DNA from: Cognatishimia sp049116455
GTDB lineage: Bacteria; Pseudomonadota; Alphaproteobacteria; Rhodobacterales; Rhodobacteraceae
Direction: 5' to 3'
Assembly (NCBI RefSeq): GCF_049116455.1
Contig: NZ_JAGDYW010000001.1
Coordinates: 62,001-126,000, forward strand
Length of the DNA stretch: 64,000 nucleotides
Shown: piece after piece, positions 57,143 through 64,000 of the stretch
How positions within the stretch are numbered: the stretch's first letter is position 1
How the letters are laid out: every line of letters starts with the position of its first letter
Made by a program: the position numbers and the translations under genes
Notes under the pieces: model-generated
Database searches by the model: none
What the model was told of the DNA's origin: nothing
What the model saw: only the letters and a program-made list of their open reading frames with translations

Positions 57143-58165
57143 ATGGGCTATCGCATCGTTGTCGTTGGTGCCACAGGTAACGTGGGCCGCGAAATGCTGA
57201 ACATTCTGGCGGAACGCCAGTTCCCAGTAGACGAACTTGCCGTTTTGGCAAGCCGCCGTTCGCTGGGCACCGAAGTCACCTTCGGCGAAAAGACCCTAAC
57301 AACCAAAGATCTGGACACGTTCGATTTCACTGGCTGGGATATGGCTCTTTTTGCGGTTGGTTCTGAGGCCACCAAAAAATATGCGCCAAAAGCCGCAGCA
57401 GCTGGTTGTGTGGTGATCGATAACTCTTCGCTCTACCGCTACGACCCTGACGTGCCTCTGATCGTTCCAGAGTGTAACCCACAGGACGTGCATGGCTACG
57501 CAAAGAAGAACATCATCGCGAACCCGAACTGCTCGACTGCGCAGATGGTTGTCGCACTGAAACCGTTGCATGACCGCGCAAAAATCAAGCGCGTAGTTGT
57601 GTCCACATACCAATCTGTTTCTGGCTCCGGCAAAGAAGCGATGGAAGAGCTGTGGGAGCAAACCAAAGCGGTTTACAACCCAACTTCCGAAGTGCCCGCA
57701 AAGGTGTACCCAAAAGAGATCGCTTTCAATGTGATCCCGCATATCGACGTCTTCATGGAAGATGGCTCCACCAAGGAAGAGTGGAAGATGGTTGCGGAAA
57801 CCAAAAAGATCATCGATCCATCGATCAAAGTCACTGCGACTTGTGTGCGTGTGCCTGTTTTCGTGGGTCACTCTGAATCTGTGAACATCGAATTCGAAGA
57901 GTTCCTGGACGAAGACGAAGCACGTGACATCCTGCGCGAAAGCCCGGGCATCATGGTGATCGATAAGCGCGAAGATGGCGGCTATGTGACTCCGAAAGAA
58001 TGCGTTGGCGACTTCGCAACTTTCATCAGCCGCATCCGTCAGGACAGTACCATCGACAATGGTATCAACCTGTGGTGCGTGTCTGACAACCTGCGCAAAG
58101 GCGCCGCGTTGAACGCCGTTCAGATCGCGGAACTTTTGGGCCGTGAGGTTTTGAAAAAGGGCTAA
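57143..58165 (+). CDS. asd: Aspartate-semialdehyde dehydrogenase
   Basis: NADPH-dependent enzyme converting aspartyl phosphate to aspartate semialdehyde for lysine, threonine, methionine and diaminopimelate synthesis. N-terminal Rossmann VVVGATGNVGREMLNIL (about 6-22), ASRRSLG, the active-site Cys130 in ANPNCSTAQMVVAL, STYQSVSGSGKEAM (about 152-165), and the catalytic histidine in VFVGHSESVNIEF (about 249-261). Length 340 is normal. The start ATG has GGAG upstream. A strong terminator follows. Confidence 0.97.
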   Translation: MGYRIVVVGATGNVGREMLNILAERQFPVDELAVLASRRSLGTEVTFGEKTLTTKDLDTFDFTGWDMALFAVGSEATKKYAPKAAAAGCVVIDNSSLYRYDPDVPLIVPECNPQDVHGYAKKNIIANPNCSTAQMVVALKPLHDRAKIKRVVVSTYQSVSGSGKEAMEELWEQTKAVYNPTSEVPAKVYPKEIAFNVIPHIDVFMEDGSTKEEWKMVAETKKIIDPSIKVTATCVRVPVFVGHSESVNIEFEEFLDEDEARDILRESPGIMVIDKREDGGYVTPKECVGDFATFISRIRQDSTIDNGINLWCVSDNLRKGAALNAVQIAELLGREVLKKG

Positions 58166-58191
58166 CTCCGCCCCAGTACTGAATTTATTAG

Positions 58192-58218
58192 GCCCCGCCC
58201 ATTCGGCGGGGCTTTTTT
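58192..58218 (+). terminator. Rho-independent terminator after asd
   Basis: GCCCCGCC (58192-58199), loop CATTC, GGCGGGGC (58205-58212), TTTTTT (58213-58218). It ends 27 bp after the asd stop and touches the end of the convergent amidohydrolase gene. Confidence 0.92.
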
Positions 58219-59368
58219 ATCCCAGTAGGTCCCGTGCGATCCGTTCAAATATAGCCGCCCCGATTGGGATCAGATCATCTGGAAAATCATAGTCGGGATT
58301 GTGTAGCGCTGCATAATCTACGCCTGGCCCTAAACACAGCATCGCTGCCTTGGCATCCCACCCGAACACGCCAAAATCTTCGGACGCCCGCATGGGCAAG
58401 CCTTCGTTCCCATGCGCAATACCCAAAGTGCGCATGGCTTTCAGGGCAACCTCGGTCGCATCAGCATCGTTAACCGAAGCCGCGAAATCATCGAAGACGT
58501 CAAACACGACATCTAGGCCATGGCGCGCTGCTGCGTCCTGCGCGAGAGCTTTGGCTTGCGTTGAAACACTTGCCATGCCGTCGTCAAACGCCGTGCGTAG
58601 AGTCGCATAAATCACAGCATCTGCAGGAGCGATGCCAAATGTTGGCTCACCGATATTCACGTGCGTGATGGTCACCAATCGGAAATTTTCATCAAGCGCC
58701 CCACCTTTCCCGAGTGCCGTCAAAGCCGGTATCAACTCCGAGACTGCAAATGCAGGCGAAACGCCATCTTGCGGGTCAGCCGCATGGGCCGTTTTCCCCG
58801 TCAATTTGATCTGCAATCCTTGCGATGCGCAATTCATCAGCCCAGCGCGTGTGGCCACAAATCCAAAAGGCTTACCCGGCTCGTTGTGTATTGCAAAAGC
58901 CCACTCGGGCGCGATGTCAGCAAACCGTGGATCCGCCACAACAGCACGTGCCCCACTGCCATCTTCTTCGGCGGGTTGAAACATCAAGATCACGCGCCCG
59001 TTGGCCACAGGTTGTCGCGACAGCAAGCGACCCAAGGCCAGTAGCATCGTCATGTGGCCATCGTGACCACACAGGTGCCCTTTACCATCAATCTCTGAAC
59101 GCCAGGGCGCGTCTGACACTTCATGGATGGGCAATGCATCCAATTCAGCGCGAAACAGAACCGTCAACCCAGACTTGCCGCTGTCAAATATGGCAGCAAC
59201 ACCATGGCCACCTAAATTCTTCAAAATTTCAGTCGGGTTTAGCTCTTGAAGTGCTGCACAGATCACCTTTGCAGTTTCCAATTCTTCACCTGAAATCTCA
59301 GGGCGACGATGCAAATCGCGCCGGAAGGCCGTGAGTTCTACAAGATCGGAATTTGACAGCATAGGCAC
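58217..59368 (-). CDS. M20-family amidohydrolase (hippurate hydrolase-like)
   Basis: 383-residue zinc metallohydrolase of the M20D group. Metal ligands appear in GHLCGHDGHMTMLLALGRLL (about 92-111), MFQPAEEDGSGARAVV (about 128-143) and AIHNEPGKPFGFVATRAGLM (about 158-177); a further ligand is the C-terminal LHNPDYDFPDD. The dimerisation (lid) domain is about 180-290. Such enzymes hydrolyse N-acyl amino acids, hippurate or IAA-amino acid conjugates. Substrate not determined. Convergent with asd, divergent from the MATE gene. Confidence 0.92.
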   Translation of the reverse strand: MPMLSNSDLVELTAFRRDLHRRPEISGEELETAKVICAALQELNPTEILKNLGGHGVAAIFDSGKSGLTVLFRAELDALPIHEVSDAPWRSEIDGKGHLCGHDGHMTMLLALGRLLSRQPVANGRVILMFQPAEEDGSGARAVVADPRFADIAPEWAFAIHNEPGKPFGFVATRAGLMNCASQGLQIKLTGKTAHAADPQDGVSPAFAVSELIPALTALGKGGALDENFRLVTITHVNIGEPTFGIAPADAVIYATLRTAFDDGMASVSTQAKALAQDAAARHGLDVVFDVFDDFAASVNDADATEVALKAMRTLGIAHGNEGLPMRASEDFGVFGWDAKAAMLCLGPGVDYAALHNPDYDFPDDLIPIGAAIFERIARDLLG

Positions 59369-59490
59369 CTCTTTGGTTCCACTATGTCATGTGAATTGCA
59401 TAAGAAACACCATGATCTGGCCTAGATGCAGGTTCTGGACTTGAGACAATTTGGTTTTGATGATTTAAGATTTGTAAAAGTTTGTAACTC

Positions 59491-60855
59491 ATGTCCAATT
59501 CTGCACATCCCCCTTCTCCGCGCAGCTCGCGCCAAGTACTCTCCGTGGCCTGGCCATTGGGCCTGAAGGCTGTGATGACCCATGGGCTCATTGCGATCGA
59601 TGCCTATTTGGTGTCGCCTCTTGGGGAAACTGCCTTGGCCGCGATGGGGCTGGCTGGATCGATTGGCGGATTGATATTGGGCACGCTCTTTGCCTTTTCC
59701 ACCGCCACGCAAATCCGCGTTGCTCAGGCCTATGGATCGGGCAACGAAGTCTTTATAAAATCCGCCTTTTGGCTCGGCCTTCTGATCAACGCCATTGTTG
59801 GATTGGTTGGTCTCAGTCTGGCAGTCCTTTACGCCGATGACATTCTTCGATCCTTCGCACATACGCCGGAAATTGCAGCACAAGCGCAGGCCTATTTGAA
59901 TATATTTTTGCTGATCGTGGTTGCCGAGATCGGCAATCAACTTTTGACGAGTTATTTTAACGGCTGCGGTCAAACGAAAACGCCATTTTACAGCTATCTT
60001 ATCATAATGCCGATCAACGTCGGGCTAAGCCTTATATTGATCCACGGACACTTCGGTTTACCAGCCATGGGCGTTGCCGGTGCTGCAGTGGGATCAGCGG
60101 TCGCAGCGGGCATTCAAGCCCTCTATTTGGGATCGCGGCTTTACGTGAAAAATCGAGCGTTCAAAGGCGTTCAAGGTTGGCGCAACGACACCTTCATACT
60201 GAGCCTCAAGCGCCATTTGGTCTTTGCATTGCCCCTGGCTGCCACGTTTTTTAGCGTCGCATTAACCAATAATATCTGCACGTTGATGTATGCAAAACTA
60301 CCTGTGAACCAATTCGCAGCCAAGACGTTGATCATGCCATGGGTTCATATCGCAGGAACTGTCGGGATCAGCTGGGCACAAGCAACGGGCATTACCGTCG
60401 CCCAGTTGCTCGGCGAGCGCCAGCAGGGATCAACACTTGACGCTTTCCTCAAGCATTCTTGGAAAGGCGCGGCCATTTCAGCTGGAATTGTATCGCTTAT
60501 TTATCTCGGCATCATTCTAGCGTCCGCCGTCGTCTATGCCGGTCTACAGGATGAAACGAAAGCCACACTTTGGAGTTTTCTTCCGGTCCTGTTGCTATTG
60601 CCGTTTCCCAAAACCTCCAATGCCATGTGCGGCCATAGCCTGCGCGCAGGCGGAGATACGGTTTACGTAATGAATATCTTTCTTTCCTCGCAATGGCTTT
60701 GCAAACTGCCGCTTACTTTCGCCTTCATCTATTGGTTTGAATGGTCGGCGACCTTGGTCTTTATGATCTTTCTGATCGAAGAGCTGTTTAAGTTCCCCCT
60801 GTTTCATTTGCGCCTTTTAAAGGGGAAATGGAAAGAAGGGCCACTTGATGCATAG
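59491..60855 (+). CDS. MATE-family efflux transporter
   Basis: 454-residue inner-membrane antiporter with 12 hydrophobic helices in two 6-helix halves. It exports organic cations or drugs in exchange for H+ or Na+. Family marks: the start VLSVAWPLGLKAVMTHG, the first-half ETALAAMGLAGSIGGLILG, IRVAQAYGSGN (about 72-82), and YLNIFLLIVVAEIGNQLLTSYFNGCGQTKTPFY. Second half: VAQLLGERQQGSTLDAFLK and HSLRAGGDTVYVM. The sequence is somewhat divergent from NorM. The substrate is unknown. Confidence 0.9.
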   Translation: MSNSAHPPSPRSSRQVLSVAWPLGLKAVMTHGLIAIDAYLVSPLGETALAAMGLAGSIGGLILGTLFAFSTATQIRVAQAYGSGNEVFIKSAFWLGLLINAIVGLVGLSLAVLYADDILRSFAHTPEIAAQAQAYLNIFLLIVVAEIGNQLLTSYFNGCGQTKTPFYSYLIIMPINVGLSLILIHGHFGLPAMGVAGAAVGSAVAAGIQALYLGSRLYVKNRAFKGVQGWRNDTFILSLKRHLVFALPLAATFFSVALTNNICTLMYAKLPVNQFAAKTLIMPWVHIAGTVGISWAQATGITVAQLLGERQQGSTLDAFLKHSWKGAAISAGIVSLIYLGIILASAVVYAGLQDETKATLWSFLPVLLLLPFPKTSNAMCGHSLRAGGDTVYVMNIFLSSQWLCKLPLTFAFIYWFEWSATLVFMIFLIEELFKFPLFHLRLLKGKWKEGPLDA

Positions 60856-60978
60856 CTCTGCAATGGGCCCGACAGATTTGCATTAAAAGCCGCGCATTAT
60901 TTCAGCCAGCTTCAACCAAATCGACAGAGTTCTGTTGTTTGTTCCGCTCGCGCGGGGGTGTGATTTTGAGGTGGCAGA

Positions 60979-61359
60979 ATGGAGCAGGTCAGTGTGCTGT
61001 TTCCGGACGAAACGGTATTCTTTGATAGCTTAAAAATCAAAGAACTTGAGGGCCTATTGGGTGCAGAGGATTCAGACAACATCAAGACAAAGGCAATGGA
61101 AGAGATCGCCATTCGCTTGTCCCAAAGTGAAAAGCTCTTGGCCCAACTTCAGTGGCCTGAACTACGAAAGGTTTGCGCATCCATCGGTAAGATCAGCGAC
61201 CAAATAGGCATGACTTCTTTGGTCGAAGTCAGCGCGTTGGTGACCGACTCTATCGATAACAATGATGCTCCCGCAATGGCAGCAACTCACTTTCGGCTGC
61301 TGCGGGTCGGCGACAGGTCATTGACCGAGTTTTGGGATCAACAGGATATGTCCGGATAA
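60979..61359 (+). CDS. Hypothetical helical protein (possible degenerate HPt domain), 126 aa
   Basis: Soluble and mostly helical. The region WPELRKVCASIGKISDQIGMTSLVEVSALVTDSIDNNDAPAM (about residues 54-95) has the spacing of a histidine-phosphotransfer (HPt) four-helix domain (A-H-x-L-K-G-x-x-x-x-x-G), but no histidine is present where phosphorylation would occur. I therefore call it HPt-like only tentatively. Ribosome site GAGGTGG before the ATG. It precedes the aminopeptidase gene by 67 bp, possibly in one operon. Function unknown. Confidence 0.65.
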   Translation: MEQVSVLFPDETVFFDSLKIKELEGLLGAEDSDNIKTKAMEEIAIRLSQSEKLLAQLQWPELRKVCASIGKISDQIGMTSLVEVSALVTDSIDNNDAPAMAATHFRLLRVGDRSLTEFWDQQDMSG

Positions 61360-61426
61360 AAGACTTGCGGCGCGAGGCATAGCGGATAGGTTTAAGAGGA
61401 AGAACTACAACCAAAAGAAGAGCAAC

Positions 61427-62809
61427 ATGGCCTCTACATTTGCCAAAGTCGCCCCCGACACCATTCCTTTGCATATCGTCGATACCGAGAGTTTCGACGC
61501 ATGGCTTGGCACGCAACCCAATGATGTGCAGACTCTGCTCAAGGCGACCAGCTTTAAGCCAAGCATCGGTGCGATCTCGATCCTGCCCAACGCCGATGGC
61601 TCAATCCTTGCTGCTGTGGCTGGCATTGGTTCTCCTCAAGACCAAAAACGTGGGCGATTTGGACTGGCGGCGGCGGCTTCCAAGCTTCCGGCTCATAGTT
61701 ATCAAATCATGAGTGCGCCAGACGGTTTTGAAGCTGAAAACGAGGCCTTGGGGTGGTTACTCTCTGATTACCGGTTTGATCGCTATCGCCAGCCTGCCTC
61801 GGCTAGACCGTCATTGGTATGCCCGGATGGCGTTGATGCTGCAAAAATTGAAGCCATCGCCGCCGGGGAAGCACTGACACGCGATTTGATCAACACCCCA
61901 GCAAACGACATGGGCCCCGATGAGCTGCATCAGGCTGCACGGTCTTTGGCCGATACGTTTTCTGCGGCTATAACAGTAACTGAAGGCGATCAGCTGCTTT
62001 CTGACAATCATCCACTCATTCACGCAGTTGGACGTGCATCAACTCGCGCGCCACGATTACTGGACATGCGATGGGGTGATGCCGGACCGAAACTGACGTT
62101 GGTTGGTAAAGGCGTGTGTTTTGATACCGGTGGCCTCAACTTGAAGCCCGGCAACTCCATGGGGTTGATGAAAAAAGACATGGGCGGTGCGGCAACTGTA
62201 CTGGGCTTGGCGCATATGATCATGGCGTTGAAATTGCCAGTACAACTGCGTGTCTTGATCCCAGCCGTAGAAAACGCGGTCAGCGGAAATGCCTTCCGAC
62301 CAGGAGATATTCTACCTTCCCGCAAAGGTCTTTCGGTTGAAATCAACAACACAGATGCTGAGGGGCGTTTGGTGCTGGCCGATGCGCTGACGCTTGCGGC
62401 AGAAGACAACCCTGACCAAATCATATCCATGGCAACTTTGACCGGAGCGGCCCGCGTTGCGGTTGGTCCGGACCTATCCCCCTTCTATGCAAATGACGAT
62501 GCTATGGCGGCAGCGCTTTCGGACGCCGGCACCCGCGTGGCCGATCCACTTTGGCGCATGCCATTTTGGGATCCATACGAGTCCATGATTGAACCGGGAA
62601 TCGCAGATTTGGACAATGCCCCTGCCGGTGGATTTGCCGGCTCGATCACAGCTGCTTTGTTCCTACGCCGGTTTGTCGATACCCCGAACTATACGCATTT
62701 TGACATCTATGGATGGAACCCGACTGCAAAGCCTGCACGCCCTAAAGGCGGTGTTGGCATGGGCGCGCGCGCAATCCTTGAGGCTCTCCCAGAGGTGCTA
62801 AATCTATGA
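61427..62809 (+). CDS. Leucyl aminopeptidase family (M17) metallopeptidase
   Basis: 460-residue cytosolic aminopeptidase using two metal ions. The C-terminal catalytic domain is intact: LVGKGVCFDTGGLNLKPG (226-243; Lys228 and Asp233), MKKDMGGAATVLG (Asp251), the PROSITE signature NTDAEGRLVLADAL (from 308), then MATLTGAARVAVGPDLSPFYAN. The N-terminal domain (1-150) is divergent, as usual. Releases N-terminal residues from peptides. Overlaps the next gene by ATGA, so they form an operon with the NlpC/P60 gene. Confidence 0.93.
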   Translation: MASTFAKVAPDTIPLHIVDTESFDAWLGTQPNDVQTLLKATSFKPSIGAISILPNADGSILAAVAGIGSPQDQKRGRFGLAAAASKLPAHSYQIMSAPDGFEAENEALGWLLSDYRFDRYRQPASARPSLVCPDGVDAAKIEAIAAGEALTRDLINTPANDMGPDELHQAARSLADTFSAAITVTEGDQLLSDNHPLIHAVGRASTRAPRLLDMRWGDAGPKLTLVGKGVCFDTGGLNLKPGNSMGLMKKDMGGAATVLGLAHMIMALKLPVQLRVLIPAVENAVSGNAFRPGDILPSRKGLSVEINNTDAEGRLVLADALTLAAEDNPDQIISMATLTGAARVAVGPDLSPFYANDDAMAAALSDAGTRVADPLWRMPFWDPYESMIEPGIADLDNAPAGGFAGSITAALFLRRFVDTPNYTHFDIYGWNPTAKPARPKGGVGMGARAILEALPEVLNL

Positions 62810-63648
62810 AAGATCGTCGTCTGACCCCCGCCAACAAACGTGTTGCCGATCCGTCGTTGCAATCAGATTGGCCGGGCGTCAGCTACGTCGAACCTGAACC
62901 ATTTGCAGTACATTGGCCTCTGGTTGATCTGATGAATGCACCCGAAGGCCATCGCGATCGACAGCTGCTGTTCGGTGAAACTGTGGGGGTCTATGAAACC
63001 CACGAAGGCTGGGCGTTCATCCGTTCAGACAAAGACGGCTACGTCGGCTATGTGCCTCGATCTTCACTGGCAAGCTCTCCGCAGGCCACGCATCGTGTCT
63101 CGGCCGCCGCAACACATGTTTATGATGCGCCAAACTTTAAATCCCGGGACCGTATGAGGCTCAGCCACGGGTGTTTGCTGCACGGCTTAGGCACCGAAGG
63201 CAGCTTCTTACAAACCGCAGATGGCTATGTGCCGATGGTCCATTGCGCGCCCATTCAGGAATTTTCGAAAGACCCGGTGTCTGTGGCAAAGACCTTTTTA
63301 GACACACCTTATCTTTGGGGAGGAAACAGCCGGTTTGGGATCGATTGTTCGGGTCTCATTCAGGCCGCACTCGTTGCCTGCGGGGCTGCTTGCCCGGGCG
63401 ATAGTGATCTGCAGGAAGAGACTTTGGGCTATGAGTTGCCTGCAGATGTCTCTTTGCAACGAAATGACCTGCTGTTTTGGAAGGGACATGTCGCAATGAT
63501 TGTAGACGACGCGCGCCTGATCCATGCGAATGCACATCATATGGCGGTGACTTTTGAAAATACGGAACAGGCAATCAACCGCATTGATCAACAAGGCGAC
63601 GGCCCCGTGACCTGTCGCAAACGTGTGATTCTATCCCAAGCGGTCTAG
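62806..63648 (+). CDS. NlpC/P60-family peptidoglycan peptidase with SH3 domains
   Basis: 280 residues, no signal peptide. Two bacterial SH3-like parts lie at about 55-92 (VYETHEGWAFIRSDKDGYVGYV) and 98-148. The C-terminal NlpC/P60 domain (about 158-275) has the catalytic Cys181 in YLWGGNSRFGIDCSGLIQ and His228 in FWKGHVAMI, followed by IHANAHHMAV. It acts as a gamma-D-glutamyl/meso-diaminopimelate-type endopeptidase, probably on recycled muropeptides in the cytoplasm given the lack of a signal peptide. It is translationally coupled (ATGA) to the M17 aminopeptidase, consistent with peptide recycling. Confidence 0.92.
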   Translation: MKDRRLTPANKRVADPSLQSDWPGVSYVEPEPFAVHWPLVDLMNAPEGHRDRQLLFGETVGVYETHEGWAFIRSDKDGYVGYVPRSSLASSPQATHRVSAAATHVYDAPNFKSRDRMRLSHGCLLHGLGTEGSFLQTADGYVPMVHCAPIQEFSKDPVSVAKTFLDTPYLWGGNSRFGIDCSGLIQAALVACGAACPGDSDLQEETLGYELPADVSLQRNDLLFWKGHVAMIVDDARLIHANAHHMAVTFENTEQAINRIDQQGDGPVTCRKRVILSQAV

Positions 63649-63651
63649 ACC

Positions 63652-64000
63652 TTAATCAAGATCAACGGCCCTGATCAGCTTGCGCTCCAGCACCCGTAGC
63701 ACAGTCTTGAGCTCGTGACCTCGTTTCAAAATCTGCCCATCCATTCCGATCACCGCATAAAGCCCCTGCTTGTTACGCAGCTTCGGACGTTTTTCGATTC
63801 GATACAGCGGATGTTCTGCCGTGCGCCGGAACACCGAAAACACAGCGGCGTCCTTTAGATGCGAGATCCCATAATCCCGCCATTCACCTGCAGCAACCAT
63901 CCGCCCGTAGAGGGATAGGATGACGTTTAATTCTGTACGATGAAAGGCCACCTGCGTGGGGGCAGAGCGATCTCCGGGGAAAGGCGTCGTAGGAGAAATA
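63652..64000 (-). CDS. DUF2794-family protein (5' end beyond the window)
   Basis: Small soluble protein conserved in alphaproteobacteria, function unknown. The body VILSLYGRMVAAGEWRDYGISHLKDAAVFSVFRRTAEHPLYRIEKRP and the end GQILKRGHELKTVLRVLERKLIRAVDLD are family-like. The frame stays open to the right edge (upstream codons read SPTTPFPGDRSAPTQ, like the normal N-terminus), so the true start is probably just outside. A GTG at 63951 would be an internal start. Convergent with the NlpC/P60 gene (3-bp gap). Confidence 0.8.
   Translation of the reverse strand, partial: ISPTTPFPGDRSAPTQVAFHRTELNVILSLYGRMVAAGEWRDYGISHLKDAAVFSVFRRTAEHPLYRIEKRPKLRNKQGLYAVIGMDGQILKRGHELKTVLRVLERKLIRAVDLD

Overview
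The window looks like a piece of the main chromosome of a marine alphaproteobacterium of the Roseobacter group (Rhodobacteraceae). The evidence is a split-b F0 ATP synthase operon (I-a-c-b'-b), MipZ instead of Min proteins, a DUF2794 protein, a cysteine-free ribosomal protein L31, the order ffh - acetyltransferases - chorismate mutase - rpsP - rimM - trmD - rplS - rpmE, and tripartite tricarboxylate transporters. These assignments rest on reading protein motifs; no database search was run. No rRNA, tRNA, CRISPR array, intact insertion sequence or prophage was seen.

Layout. 1-5.2 kb: end of a MalY-like aminotransferase, a small conserved protein, a glutathionyl-hydroquinone reductase, two late cobalamin genes (threonine-phosphate decarboxylase and CbiB), a lytic transglycosylase and a small exported protein. 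5.3-8.7 kb: smc. 9-12 kb: acetyltransferase, lipoprotein, aminotransferase and a divergent GntR regulator. 12.1-14.7 kb: F0 ATP synthase operon on the minus strand. 14.9-21 kb: DMT exporter, ArsR and LysR regulators, azoreductase, CHASE-domain histidine kinase and an exported alpha/beta hydrolase. 21.1-31.4 kb: the translation/secretion cluster. It carries bluB between rpsP and rimM, and a block of four opposite-strand genes (S9 peptidase, TauE-like permease, CPYC-motif membrane protein, MarR regulator) between trmD and rplS.

31.7-39.6 kb is the most unusual part: an overlapping pair of genes for two very large exported proteins. The first is a right-handed beta-helix protein of about 1,200 residues. 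The second, of 1,421 residues, has a coiled coil, threonine-rich repeats, six exact-length 13-residue repeats and a C-terminal protein-kinase-like domain. An IS3-type transposase remnant lies just upstream. I know of no described system with this architecture, and it is my main candidate for something new.

40.2-51.4 kb is a tricarboxylate catabolic island: a TctD/TctE-type two-component system, a periplasmic binding protein, a fused TctA-TctB permease, a PrpF/GalD-type isomerase, a D-2-hydroxyacid dehydrogenase, and a LysR regulator divergent from TcuA and TcuB. The proteins suggest sensing, uptake, isomerisation and oxidation of a tricarboxylate such as tricarballylate or aconitate.

51.7-64 kb: a BenE-type transporter divergent from an XRE-cupin regulator around a perfect 16-bp palindrome, an SGNH hydrolase, a trans-sulfuration enzyme, RluE, MipZ, aspartate-semialdehyde dehydrogenase, an M20 amidohydrolase, a MATE exporter, an M17 aminopeptidase, an NlpC/P60 hydrolase and a DUF2794 protein running off the right edge. 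Several regulatory signals were read directly: identical DnaA boxes at similar distance and orientation upstream of smc and mipZ, a shared MarR operator, an inverted repeat spanning the start codon of the LysR gene next to tcuA, and a structured leader in front of rplS.
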